From Kitasatospora herbaricolor (GTDB lineage: Bacteria; Actinomycetota; Actinomycetes; Streptomycetales; Streptomycetaceae): DNA of 64,000 nt. A program made the position numbers and the translations under genes. Position 1 is the stretch's first letter. Every line of letters starts with the position of its first letter. Of this stretch, positions 1 to 7,839 are shown in pieces. The stretch covers positions 2,232,001-2,296,000 of the forward strand of contig NZ_JAUSVA010000002.1 of assembly GCF_030813695.1 (NCBI RefSeq). Reading direction: 5' to 3'. A model generated the notes under the pieces. The model ran no database searches, was not told where the DNA came from, and worked only from the letters and a program-made list of their open reading frames with translations.

Positions 1-903
1 ACGCCGACCGCGCCCGTCCCCAACGTCCCGGTGCCGGTCGCGCCGTACGTCGACATGGGTGCCTGGCCCACCCCCTCGCTGCCCGCGATGGCGACCGCCG
101 GCAACCTCAAGTCCTTCACCATGGGATTCGTCACCGGCGTCGGCTGCAAGGCCAGCTGGTTCAACGCCTACGACCCGCGGACGGGCTGGGCCAAGGACCA
201 GATCGACGCCCTGCGGGCGAAGGGCGGTGACGTCAAGGTGTCCTTCGGCGGCGCCAGCGGCACCGAACTCGCCGCCGCCTGCGGCTCGGTGGACGCGCTG
301 TTCGCCGAGTACGACGCCGTCGTCAAGGCCTACGGCCTGAAGTACGTCGACTTCGACATCGAGGGCGCGGCGATCGCCGACACCGCCTCCAACGACCGGC
401 GCTCGGCCGCCCTGGCCAAGCTGCAGAAGGCCAACCCGGGCCTGAAGGTCTCCTTCACGCTGCCCGTCCTGCCGGAGGGGCTGACCGCCGAGGGCGTCGC
501 CATCGTCCGCTCGGCCCGTGACGCCGGGGTCGACGTCAACCTGGTCAACGTGATGGCGATGGACTACTACCGCGCCGGCTCCGACTACGGGGACGCCGCG
601 GTGCAGGCCGCCCAGGGCACCTACAACCAGCTCAAGGCGCTCTACCCGGCCAAGAGCGACGCCCAGCTGTGGTCCGCCGTCGGGGTCACCCCGATGATCG
701 GCGAGAACGACGACCACCAGATCTACAACCAGGCGGACGCCCAGCAGTTGGTCTCCTTCGCCAAGTCGCACCACCTGGGCGTGCTGGCCTTCTGGGACGC
801 CACCCGGGACGCCAACGCCTGCACCGGCGCGCTCTACAAGTGCACCAACATCGCGCAGCAGCCGTACGAGTTCTCGAAGATCTTCGCGCAGTACACCGGC
901 TGA
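1..903 (+). CDS. Secreted GH18 chitinase, C-terminal part (5' end outside the window)
   Basis: The reading frame is open from base 1, so the gene begins upstream. The first residues (TPTAPVPNVPVPV) look like a Thr/Pro linker joining an unseen carbohydrate-binding module to a GH18 barrel. Numbering from the GTG at 31, the catalytic strand reads KYVDFDIEG with D107, D109 and the proton donor E111. Chitinases of this family cleave chitin using that Glu and the substrate N-acetyl group. The usual first Asp of DxxDxDxE is Lys here, as I recall for some actinobacterial GH18 enzymes. The barrel end (VLAFWDATRD) is complete. The GTG at 31 is an internal codon, not the likely start. A strong terminator follows the stop. 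Confidence 0.85.
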   Translation, partial: TPTAPVPNVPVPVAPYVDMGAWPTPSLPAMATAGNLKSFTMGFVTGVGCKASWFNAYDPRTGWAKDQIDALRAKGGDVKVSFGGASGTELAAACGSVDALFAEYDAVVKAYGLKYVDFDIEGAAIADTASNDRRSAALAKLQKANPGLKVSFTLPVLPEGLTAEGVAIVRSARDAGVDVNLVNVMAMDYYRAGSDYGDAAVQAAQGTYNQLKALYPAKSDAQLWSAVGVTPMIGENDDHQIYNQADAQQLVSFAKSHHLGVLAFWDATRDANACTGALYKCTNIAQQPYEFSKIFAQYTG

Positions 904-921
904 CCGGCCGCCCCGGACCGG

Positions 922-958
922 GGGCCGGGCCGCGGGAGGGATCCCCGCGGCCCGGCCC
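922..958. terminator. Hairpin terminator between chitinase and LysE gene
   Basis: A perfect 15-bp GC-rich inverted repeat (922-936 with 944-958) with a 7-nt loop sits 19 bases after the chitinase stop and 21 bases before the stop of the convergent LysE gene. It can serve both strands. There is no T-tract, as is usual in actinomycetes. Confidence 0.8.
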
Positions 959-978
959 TCCGGGCGTCGGGCCGGCGG

Positions 979-1635
979 TCAGGGCGCGGCGACGACGGCC
1001 CGCGAGCGGTCGGCGGCGATCCGCACGGCGAAGGCCGCCAGCGCCGTGCCCATCAGGTAGCGGTGCACCCTGGTCCAGAGCGGGCGGCGGGCGAAGAAGG
1101 CCGACACCGAGCCGGCCGTCAGCACGAAGACACCGTTCATGGTGAGGCCGACCACGATCTGGGTGAGGCCCAGCAGCAGGCTCTGCACCCCGACGTGGCC
1201 GCGCTGCGGCTCCACGAACTGGGGCAGCAGCGACACGTACAGGATCGCGATCTTCGGGTTCAGCAGGCAGGTCAGCAGCCCCATGGCGAACAGCCGGGCG
1301 GGCGGGTCGGACTTCAGCTCGCGCGGGGCGAACGCCGAGTCCCCGCCGGGCCGGACGGCCTTCCAGGCGAGCCAGAGCAGGTAGCCGGCGCCGGCCAGCT
1401 TGATCGTCAGGTAGATCTCGGGGACGAGCGCGAACACCGCGGCGATGCCGGCGGTGGCCGCGAACAGGTAGGTCAGGAAGCCCAACCCGACACCGGCCAG
1501 CGAGATCAGCCCGGCCCGGCGGCCCTGCGCCACCGAGCGCGACACCAGGTAGATCATGTTCGGCCCCGGTGTGAGCACCATCCCGAAGGCCACCACCGCG
1601 ATCCCCGCCACCGCCCCGGCACCGATCACCGTCAC
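979..1635 (-). CDS. LysE/RhtB family exporter
   Basis: A 218-aa membrane protein with the RhtB/LysE signature near the N-terminus (LTPGPNMIYLVSRS) and a second conserved stretch, LLNPKIAILYVSLLPQF. About six hydrophobic segments span the protein. Families of this type export amino acids or derivatives (lysine, homoserine, threonine) using the membrane gradient; the substrate cannot be read from sequence. The frame stays open far upstream, but family homology begins at the GTG at 1635 (VTVIGAGAV), so that start was chosen. The gene diverges from the recombinase-like gene at 1765 with a 129-bp gap. Confidence 0.85.
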   Translation of the reverse strand: MTVIGAGAVAGIAVVAFGMVLTPGPNMIYLVSRSVAQGRRAGLISLAGVGLGFLTYLFAATAGIAAVFALVPEIYLTIKLAGAGYLLWLAWKAVRPGGDSAFAPRELKSDPPARLFAMGLLTCLLNPKIAILYVSLLPQFVEPQRGHVGVQSLLLGLTQIVVGLTMNGVFVLTAGSVSAFFARRPLWTRVHRYLMGTALAAFAVRIAADRSRAVVAAP

Positions 1636-1764
1636 GCCCGCCTCCCCCCGCCCCCGCCGCCGACCGCCGGGTTGTGCCGATCCTAGACGGACGGCCGCGC
1701 GGGTCCCCCGCCGGGCGGCGGCTCCCGGACCCGCCTCCGTGGGGTGCCGCCGTAGAGTGCTGCC

Positions 1765-2703
1765 ATGCACCTCGGGCTGCGGGACCTGCGCCGGGCCCAC
1801 GCCGCCCTCGCCGCCCGGGCCGGCGACCTGTCCCCTGAGCGCCTGCGACAGTACGTCGCGGTGCTGGGGGAGCTGGAGCGCGCGGCCGCCGCCGGCGACC
1901 TGCCCGCCGACCCGCGCGCGCCCCTCACCACGGCCCAGCTCGACACCTTCCTGGAGCACGCCGAGGCCGGCCGCTACCGCGCGGCGACGACGGCCGCCGG
2001 CCCGACCTCCGCGTCCACCAACCGCGTCCGGGTCGGCTGCCTCAACCGCCTCTCCGAGCAGGCCGGCCACCCCTACGACCTCCGGCACCGCACGCCGGCT
2101 CCGCCCCTGAAGCCGGGGACGTCCACCCGCGAGGCCACCGCCCTGCGCGCGTACCTGCGCGCGCAGAACCGGCGGCCGCTGCTGGACGACGGGCACGCCC
2201 GCATCCTCGCCGCGATCGGCATCTGCCTGGACACCGGCGGCCGCTCGGGCGAGCTCGCCGCGATCCGGCTGGCCGACCTCACGCCCGGCCTGCGCGCCGT
2301 ACGGCTGCGCCCCAACCCGCAGCGGCTCGCCGGCCCCGGCACCGGGCCGGGCGAGCCGATCGGGCTGTCCGCGCCCACCCGGGGCGCCCTCGCCCGCTAC
2401 CTCCCCGTCCGCGAGCGCCTGGTGGCGGCCCTGCGGGCCTGGTACGCGCTGCACCCCGATCAGGGCGTCGACCCGCACCACGACTTCCTCTTCGTCTCGC
2501 TGCTGCCGAACCACACCGGCCGGCCGAGCGTGGAGGGCGGTACGCCCCGGCGCCCCGAGGGGGTGCCGCTCCAGCCGCAGGGCCTGCGCCGGGCGCTCGA
2601 CCGGGCGGCGCTCCGGATCAACGCGGGCCGGCCGCGCGCCCGGCCGCTGCCGACCATGGAGCAGTTGCGGCGGATCATCGACGGGCCCCCCGGCACCGGC
2701 TAG
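1765..2703 (+). CDS. Tyrosine-recombinase-like protein lacking the catalytic C-terminus
   Basis: A 312-aa soluble protein. The middle (ICLDTGGRSGELAAIRLADL) matches the box of tyrosine recombinases that carries the first catalytic Arg (usually TGLRxxELxxLxxxDI), and DFLFVSLLP matches the following strand. The usual HxLRH box and nucleophilic Tyr near the C-terminus are missing; the chain ends in a Pro/Arg-rich tail (ending DGPPGTG). It is therefore probably unable to cut DNA, either a decayed integrase or one recruited for DNA binding. The gene stops 103 bp before a tRNA-like gene, the usual position of an integrase relative to its attachment site. Codon use matches the neighbours, so any arrival is old. 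Confidence 0.6.
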   Translation: MHLGLRDLRRAHAALAARAGDLSPERLRQYVAVLGELERAAAAGDLPADPRAPLTTAQLDTFLEHAEAGRYRAATTAAGPTSASTNRVRVGCLNRLSEQAGHPYDLRHRTPAPPLKPGTSTREATALRAYLRAQNRRPLLDDGHARILAAIGICLDTGGRSGELAAIRLADLTPGLRAVRLRPNPQRLAGPGTGPGEPIGLSAPTRGALARYLPVRERLVAALRAWYALHPDQGVDPHHDFLFVSLLPNHTGRPSVEGGTPRRPEGVPLQPQGLRRALDRAALRINAGRPRARPLPTMEQLRRIIDGPPGTG

Positions 2704-2805
2704 CCCGGTTCCGGTCCCGGGGGGCCGAAGGCCTGGACGGCACCGGGCCCGTTAATAACTCAATCGTGCAAGTCATATCGGCCGTAGTAGCCTCACCGGC
2801 ACTGC

Positions 2806-2878
2806 CCGGGTGTGGCGCAGAGGCAGGCGCACCGCCGTACGCGGGGTGGACACGCCGGTTCGAATCCGGCCGCCCGGG
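2806..2878 (+). tRNA. Atypical tRNA-like gene with an 8-nt anticodon loop
   Basis: A 73-nt cloverleaf can be drawn by eye. The acceptor is 2806-2812 with 2871-2877 (one G-U), the D stem GCGC 2815-2818 with 2827-2830, the anticodon stem 2832-2836 with 2845-2849 (one G-U), a 4-nt variable loop, and the T stem 2854-2858 with 2866-2870 around TTCGAAT. The anticodon loop 2837-2844 (GTACGCGG) has 8 nt rather than 7, with T at the U33 position followed by ACG. The D loop has one extra G. Three outer pairs extend the acceptor to 10 bp and no CCA is encoded. A normal reading would be Arg(ACG), but the extra base makes identity uncertain. It could be a pseudo-tRNA or an attachment-site relic. Confidence 0.55.
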
Positions 2879-2986
2879 CAGCACTTCGGGCCCCGCTGCG
2901 CGGCGGCCGGCACCCCGGGGCACGGCTCCGGCCCGCCGGCCCGCGTCCGGTCGGGCCCACCGGCGCGAACGACACGGGGAGCGGCA

Positions 2987-4438
2987 GTGCAGGACGGTGC
3001 GGACATGACCCGGAACGGGCCGGACGGCCCCACGGCCGAAGGCGTCCCGACGGCGGACGAACTCGCCGCGTTCTCCCGCACCCTCGGACGGCTGCGGGCC
3101 CTGCCCGTCACCCACCCGGCGAGGTGGCGCGCCGAGCAGGAGGCCGGCTCCTTCGTCCGGGAAGGTCGCAAGCGGCGGCGGCAGGCGGGCCGGGAGCGGG
3201 AGCGCCGGGCGGACGCCGCGCTGGTCGAGGCCACCGCGACCGGCGCACGCGACCGGCGGGAGGACGCGCCGCTCACCCTGCCGTCCGAGGCCGCCCCGGT
3301 CGGCAAGTACCTCCGGCACCGGCGTTGCTACGTCTGCAAGTCGACATACCGTCAGGCCGACCGCTTCTACCACTCGCTCTGCCCGCCCTGCGCCCGCGAC
3401 AACGCCCGGCGGCGCGGGCTGAGCACCGACCTGCGCGGGCGCCGCGTCCTGCTCACCGGCGGCCGGGTCAAGATCGGGTTCCAGCTGGCCCTGATGATGC
3501 TCCGGGACGGCGCCGAACTCATCGTCACCAGCCGCTTCCCGCACGACACCCTGCGCCGGTTCCGGGCCGCCCCCGGCAGCGCCGGATGGCTGGACCGGCT
3601 CTCCGTCGTCGGCATCGACCTGCGCGACCCCCGCCAGGTGCTCGGCCTCTGCGAAGGCCTGCGCGCGGACGGCCGCCCGCTCGACATCCTGGTCAACAAC
3701 GCCGCCCAGACCCTGCGCCGGCCGCCTCAGTCCTACGCCCTGCTGGCCGCCGGCGAGCACCGCGCCCTGCCCTCCGAAGCCGCCCGCGCGGTCACCCACG
3801 CCCCCGGGTTCCGCCCGATGCCCGCACTGGCACCCGCCTGGCCCGCCGCCGAACTGGACGCCCGCGCGGTCCTGCCCCTCCCCCGCACCGGGCCGCTCGC
3901 CGCGCACCCGCCGGCACCGGCGGCGGACGAGGCCGGGCTGCTGCCCGACCCGGCGCCCGCCAACTCCTGGTCGGTCCGGCTCGGCGACCTGGACCCGTCC
4001 GAGCTGCTGGAGACCCAGCTGGTCAACGCGCTGGCCCCGGCCCTGCTCTGCGACCGGCTGCTCCCGCTGCTGCTCGCCTCCCCGCACCCCCGCCGCTACA
4101 TCGTCAACGTCACGGCCGTGGAGGGGCGGTTCGCCGTCCGCAACAAGTCGGCCGGCCACCCGCACACCAACATGGCCAAGGCCGCCCTCAACATGCTCAC
4201 CCGCACCAGTGCCGCCGAACTCGCCGCCCAGGACGTCCACATGTGCGCGGTGGACACCGGCTGGATCACCGACGAGAACCCGGCGCCGAAGAAGTCCAGG
4301 ATCGCCGACCGGGGCTTCCGGACCCCGCTGGACATCGTCGACGGCGCCGCCCGGGTCTACGACCCGATCGTCCGCGGCGAGGCCGGGGCGCCGGTCTCCG
4401 GGGTGTTCCTCAAGGACTACCGGGAGGCCCGGTGGTGA
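2987..4438 (+). CDS. SDR-family oxidoreductase with an N-terminal four-Cys zinc ribbon
   Basis: A 483-aa protein. Residues 1-110 are charged and Arg-rich (KRRRQAGRERERR). Residues 114-135 hold two Cys pairs (C114/C117 and C132/C135), a likely zinc ribbon. From about residue 150 a Rossmann SDR domain follows: LLTGGRVKIGFQ (nucleotide loop) and ILVNNAAQT (the NNAG-type strand). The catalytic YxxxK is altered; before the Lys of NMAKAAL the Tyr position is Thr, so classical SDR chemistry is doubtful. An insert rich in Pro/Ala separates the NNAA strand from that region. The GTG at 2987 was preferred because GGGGAG lies 5 nt upstream; the ATG at 3005 is the alternative. Its role is unknown. Confidence 0.75.
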   Translation: MQDGADMTRNGPDGPTAEGVPTADELAAFSRTLGRLRALPVTHPARWRAEQEAGSFVREGRKRRRQAGRERERRADAALVEATATGARDRREDAPLTLPSEAAPVGKYLRHRRCYVCKSTYRQADRFYHSLCPPCARDNARRRGLSTDLRGRRVLLTGGRVKIGFQLALMMLRDGAELIVTSRFPHDTLRRFRAAPGSAGWLDRLSVVGIDLRDPRQVLGLCEGLRADGRPLDILVNNAAQTLRRPPQSYALLAAGEHRALPSEAARAVTHAPGFRPMPALAPAWPAAELDARAVLPLPRTGPLAAHPPAPAADEAGLLPDPAPANSWSVRLGDLDPSELLETQLVNALAPALLCDRLLPLLLASPHPRRYIVNVTAVEGRFAVRNKSAGHPHTNMAKAALNMLTRTSAAELAAQDVHMCAVDTGWITDENPAPKKSRIADRGFRTPLDIVDGAARVYDPIVRGEAGAPVSGVFLKDYREARW

Positions 4439-4467
4439 CCGGCACGGAGCCCGGCAGGCCCCGGCGG

Positions 4468-5469
4468 CTACTCCCCGCGCAGGAACCGCGCCTCGGTGTC
4501 CGGGTCCAGGCCGCAGCGGCTGAGGTCCTCGCGGATCGGGCCGCCCTCCGCCAGGCCCTCCGCGCGGCGGCGCCGGAGCCACTCCCAGGTGTCGGCGACG
4601 GTCTCCGCTAGCGGGCGGATCCGCAGGCCGGCGGCGAACGCCCTGGTGACGTCACCCCGGTGCATGGTGTCGTGCAGCTCGCCCGGCGGGACCCAGACCG
4701 GCAGGTCGGTCCACGGTTCGATGCCGGCGTCGACGATCCGCCCCGGGTCGCTCCAGCGCAGGTCGGCGCCGCTCCCGGTGACCTGCGCGCAGGTCTCCAG
4801 CAGGTCGCCCATGGTGGTCTCCCCGGGCCGGCCGACCACGTTGTACGCACCGCCGAGGCCGCGCACCGAGGCGTCCAGGGTCCAGGCCGCGAGGTCGCGG
4901 GCGTCGATGTACTGGACGGTCAGCCCGGGCGGCCCCGGGGCGAGCACCCGGCCGCCCCGGGCGATCCGGTCGAGCCACCAGGGCAGCCGGCCGACGTTCT
5001 CGCCGGGGCCGAGGATCAGCCCGGCCCGGACCAGCAGCGCCCGGCCGCCGAAGGCCGCCTCGGCGGCGAGTTCGCCGCCCCGCTTGGCCGCCGGGTACTC
5101 CACCGGGCCGGCGTCCGGCGAACCCTCGACCAGGGCGGCGTCCTCGGCGCCGCCGGCCGGCGTCGGAAAGGCGTAGACCGACCGGCTGGAGACGTACGCG
5201 TAGTGCCCGGCCCGGTCGGCGAGCAGCCGGGCGCTGTCCCGGACGGCGGACGGCGCGGCGTGCCAGGTGTCGACGACGACGTCCCACTCGCCCCCGGCGA
5301 GCGCGGCCAGGCCGCCCGGCGCCGTCCGGTCGCCGTGCAGGGCGGTGACGCCCGCCGGCGGTGGGTGGTGGCCGCGGTGCAGGACGGTGACGTCCCAGCC
5401 GCGTGCCAGTGCGTCGTCCGCGACGGCCCGGCCCACGAACTCCGTCCCGCCCAGTACCAGTAGCTTCAT
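4468..5469 (-). CDS. NAD-dependent epimerase/dehydratase (extended SDR)
   Basis: A 333-aa protein opening with LLVLGGTEFVGRAVADDAL, the GGTxFxG nucleotide-binding loop of extended SDRs. YVSSRSVYAF gives the Ser-containing strand, and the expected YxxxK appears as YPAAK. The second half (VQYIDARDLAAWTLDA and GAYNVVG) is typical of reductases or epimerases acting on nucleotide-linked or small sugars. In actinomycetes close relatives are usually annotated only as NAD-dependent epimerase or reductase. The start is the ATG at 5469. It diverges from the RidA gene at 5636. Confidence 0.8.
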   Translation of the reverse strand: MKLLVLGGTEFVGRAVADDALARGWDVTVLHRGHHPPPAGVTALHGDRTAPGGLAALAGGEWDVVVDTWHAAPSAVRDSARLLADRAGHYAYVSSRSVYAFPTPAGGAEDAALVEGSPDAGPVEYPAAKRGGELAAEAAFGGRALLVRAGLILGPGENVGRLPWWLDRIARGGRVLAPGPPGLTVQYIDARDLAAWTLDASVRGLGGAYNVVGRPGETTMGDLLETCAQVTGSGADLRWSDPGRIVDAGIEPWTDLPVWVPPGELHDTMHRGDVTRAFAAGLRIRPLAETVADTWEWLRRRRAEGLAEGGPIREDLSRCGLDPDTEARFLRGE

Positions 5470-5635
5470 ACCGGCGACTCTGCCCGCCCGCGGCCGCCGT
5501 TCGAACCCCGGCACGCTCAGAGCGGAATCGCTGTGAGCGGACGGGGCCGGGGAGCGGCCGGCCCGCCCGGGCCTGTCCGGCGGCCGGCCCGCAATTCGCT
5601 GGAGCGGCGCGGCTCCCCGGGTGAGGATGTCGCCC

Positions 5636-6049
5636 ATGACCGAATCGCAGCTCACGTACATCGCGGCCCCCGAGGGTGTCGCCCCGGGCACGGGTTACAC
5701 CCAGGTCGTCACCGGGACGGGCCGCCTGGTCGCCGTCTCCGGGCAGGTGGCCCTCGACGAGCGGGGGCAGTTGGTGGGTGCGGGCGATCCGGCCGCGCAG
5801 ACCCGGCAGGTGTTCGAGAACCTGCGCCGGTGCCTGGCCGCCGCCGGCGCGACCTTCGACGACGTCGTCAAGCTCACCTACTTCGTCACCGACATCGGTC
5901 ACCTGCCGGCGATCCGGCCCGTCCGGGACGAGTTCGTCGACCCCGGGCGGCTGCCCGCCAGCTCGGCCGTGCAGGTCGCCGCCCTGTTCCGCCCCGAACT
6001 GCTGCTGGAGGTGGAGGCGTTCGCCGTGGTCCCCGAGCCGCCCTGCTGA
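5636..6049 (+). CDS. RidA family (enamine/imine deaminase-like) protein
   Basis: A 137-aa protein with the YjgF/YER057c/UK114 fold signature: VAVSGQVALDERGQLVGAGD, QTRQVFENLRRCLAAAGA, and near the end RLPASSAVQVAALFRPELLLEVEAFAVV. RidA proteins hydrolyse reactive enamine or imine intermediates made by PLP enzymes, releasing ketoacids and ammonia. The Arg that binds the substrate carboxylate in true RidA is not evident (the loop reads PASSAVQVAAL), so this is probably an Rid subfamily member with a different substrate. In-frame starts at 5621, 5627 and 5636 are possible; 5636 has GAGG nine bases upstream. Confidence 0.85.
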   Translation: MTESQLTYIAAPEGVAPGTGYTQVVTGTGRLVAVSGQVALDERGQLVGAGDPAAQTRQVFENLRRCLAAAGATFDDVVKLTYFVTDIGHLPAIRPVRDEFVDPGRLPASSAVQVAALFRPELLLEVEAFAVVPEPPC

Positions 6050-6177
6050 CGGGAGCCCGCCGCGCGGCCCGCGGCCGCCTACCGCGGCCCGGGGCCGGAA
6101 TGGGCCGCGACGCGCGCGAGGTGCCAATGATCTGACAGGCACTCACTCCACCAGCCCCCGAGCACTACGATCAGTCA

Positions 6178-6744
6178 ATGACGGATACCACGGAAACCGC
6201 GACGGAACTCACCGACCTGGCCTCCCGGTTCCCGCTGCTGCATGCCCCGCAGCGCTGGACCTGGGGTGGTTACGACGCCCAGTTCTCGTCGGCCCTCCCG
6301 CCGGACGAGTTGATCACCAACATTCACGTGGTCGGGTTCTCCGACGACCGGGTGGTGCTCTGCCGCGACGCCCGCGGCCACTGGTTCCTCCCGGGCGGCA
6401 CCCGGGAGGCGGGCGAGAGCGTCGAGTCCTGCCTGGCCCGCGAGTTGCGCGAGGAGGCCGGCGCCCGGCTGACCGGCCCGCCGGTCTGGATCGGCGCGCA
6501 CAGATGCGTGACGGACGACCCCGTCCCGTACCGGCCGTGGCAGCCGCACCCGGAGAAGGCCTGGCTCTGGGGATGGGCCGAGGTCGACGTCGACTCGGCG
6601 CCGACCAACCCGGCCGACGGCGAGGAGGTCGTCGAGGTGCGGGCGGTCGACCCGGAGGAGGCCGGGCGCCTGCTGGTACGGGCTCGCGAGGGCTGGTGGC
6701 GGGAGCTCGTCCAGCTCGCGGTGGAGTCGCACTCGCGACCCTGA
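6178..6744 (+). CDS. NUDIX hydrolase
   Basis: A 188-aa protein with a complete NUDIX box at residues 74-96 (GTREAGES... ending RELREEAGA), fitting Gx5Ex7REUxEExGU. The Glu pairs bind Mg2+ for hydrolysis of a nucleoside diphosphate linked to another group. The flanks contain WFLPGG before the box and HPEKAWLWGWAEVDV after it. The substrate (oxidised nucleotide, ADP-ribose or other) cannot be told. The ATG at 6178 follows an AT-richer stretch (cactacgatcagtca) without a strong ribosome site, so it may be leaderless. A perfect hairpin terminator follows. Confidence 0.88.
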   Translation: MTDTTETATELTDLASRFPLLHAPQRWTWGGYDAQFSSALPPDELITNIHVVGFSDDRVVLCRDARGHWFLPGGTREAGESVESCLARELREEAGARLTGPPVWIGAHRCVTDDPVPYRPWQPHPEKAWLWGWAEVDVDSAPTNPADGEEVVEVRAVDPEEAGRLLVRAREGWWRELVQLAVESHSRP

Positions 6745-6787
6745 ACCGGCCGCCGTCCGGCGTGGTCGGCGGGCCACGGGTACGCCG

Positions 6788-6829
6788 AAGGGGCCTGGTC
6801 CCGCTCGTGGGAGCGGGACCAGGCCCCTT
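6788..6829. terminator. Perfect 19-bp bidirectional terminator
   Basis: Inverted repeat 6788-6806 / 6811-6829 with a 4-nt loop, starting with AA and ending with TT so that each strand carries a short T end. It lies between the converging NUDIX (stop at 6744) and Rpf-like (stop at 6861) genes. Confidence 0.92.
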
Positions 6830-6860
6830 GGTGCGGCTGCGGTGGCTGTCGCCGGGGGTG

Positions 6861-7253
6861 CTACTTGGTGAGGCCGGCCTTGACCGAGCAGACCGGCCAG
6901 GCGCCGGGGCCCTGGGCGGCGAGGACCTTCTCGCCGATGGCGATCTGCTGCGCCTTGGTGGCCTGGTGCGCCTGCGGGGCGTACGCGGTGCCGCCGAACG
7001 CCGCCCAGGTGGAGGAGGTGAACTGCAGACCGCCGTAGAAGCCGTTGCCCGAGTTGATCGCCCAGTTGCCGGTCGCCTCGCACTGCGCGACCTTGTCCCA
7101 GGTCGACGCCGGAGCGGCGGAGGCGGAGTTGGCCGTGACGAGGCCTGCCACCGGCAGGGCCAGCACGGCGCCCGCCATCAGGGCCGTCCGCACACGGTTG
7201 CGCTTGACGGCGGTCCTGGTGGTGGCAGCGGCGGTCTCGTTACGGAAGATCAT
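6861..7253 (-). CDS. Secreted resuscitation-promoting-factor-like (transglycosylase-fold) protein
   Basis: A 130-aa protein with a signal peptide (basic start, hydrophobic [19 protein letters not shown], then ANSASAAPA) followed by one Rpf domain: [37 protein letters not shown] and [20 protein letters not shown]. The expected catalytic Glu is E59 in QCE, and Cys58/Cys122 probably form the conserved disulfide. Rpf domains are lysozyme-like and cut peptidoglycan glycan strands during spore germination and growth. There is no LysM or G5 domain, so this is the minimal form. The start at ATG 7253 has GGAGAGGA upstream. A 586-bp leader region lies upstream; I looked for the ydaO/c-di-AMP riboswitch known to precede rpfA in Streptomyces and did not find its core. 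Confidence 0.88.
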   Translation of the reverse strand: MIFRNETAAATTRTAVKRNRVRTALMAGAVLALPVAGLVTANSASAAPASTWDKVAQCEATGNWAINSGNGFYGGLQFTSSTWAAFGGTAYAPQAHQATKAQQIAIGEKVLAAQGPGAWPVCSVKAGLTK

Positions 7254-7792
7254 GCACAGTCCTCTCCAGAACCCCGGGCAGGCACACGGAACCAGACCCC
7301 TACGACAGGGGCCGACTTTCCACGCCTCGACTGGACGAGCAACGACCCCGGCCACGTCGGAGGACGCAACCTGCCGGAAGAAACCCGGCGGGGCCGTGCT
7401 GCGGGATGAACCCGGGCGGTGCTCGCTGCACCGACAACAACGAAGCTACGGACCCAGCAGGTTTACATCAAGCAATCCCACGTTCCCCCAGGCCAGCCGC
7501 CCGTTACCGACCGTACCGATCAAGAAAAAACCCCCCGAACCCCCTGAAAACACCCCAAAACCAAGATCCAACCAGCCCCCCACGTGCCCCCGCTCACACC
7601 CCACCCCACGTGAGCCCCACCACACCATCCACCCACCGTCACCACCACCCCACCCACCGCCCAACAACCCACCCCCACACCCACCCACCACCGTGACCCC
7701 CACCACAACCACCACCCACCGCAACACCCACCACACCCAACGCCACCAACACCACCAACTCCCGGAGACTCGGGCAGGCTCCGACGGCGCAA
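7254..7792 (-). other. Long intergenic leader with an A/C-only tract (G/T-rich on the minus strand)
   Basis: The gap between the MFS stop (7840) and the Rpf-like start (7253) contains no credible gene. From about 7526 to 7765 the plus strand is nearly all C and A: the 120 bases 7621-7740 hold only five G. Read on the minus strand this is a chain of GGTGGGTGG-type runs with many G3-G5 tracts, able to form G-quadruplexes. It is upstream of and co-oriented with the Rpf-like gene. The part nearest that gene (7254-7500) is of ordinary composition. Confidence 0.7.
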
Positions 7793-7838
7793 GGCCGCCG
7801 TACGGGCCCCGCGGGGCGGCAGGGCCCGTACGGCGGCC
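7793..7838. terminator. Terminator of the MFS gene
   Basis: Perfect 17-bp inverted repeat (7793-7809 with 7822-7838), 12-nt loop, ending two bases before the MFS stop codon complement. No T-run. Confidence 0.85.
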
Positions 7839-7839
7839 G

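Noticed and set aside
979..2514. A 511-aa minus-strand reading of the LysE gene
   Set aside because: Only the last 218 residues have family similarity; the upstream part lies antisense to the recombinase-like gene and is Gly/Arg-rich, as expected of GC-driven open frames.
7254..7530. c-di-AMP (ydaO) riboswitch in front of the Rpf-like gene
   Set aside because: Known for rpfA of Streptomyces, but the conserved GGGGGACCCA and CCGUCAGCUAACC elements are not present on the minus strand.
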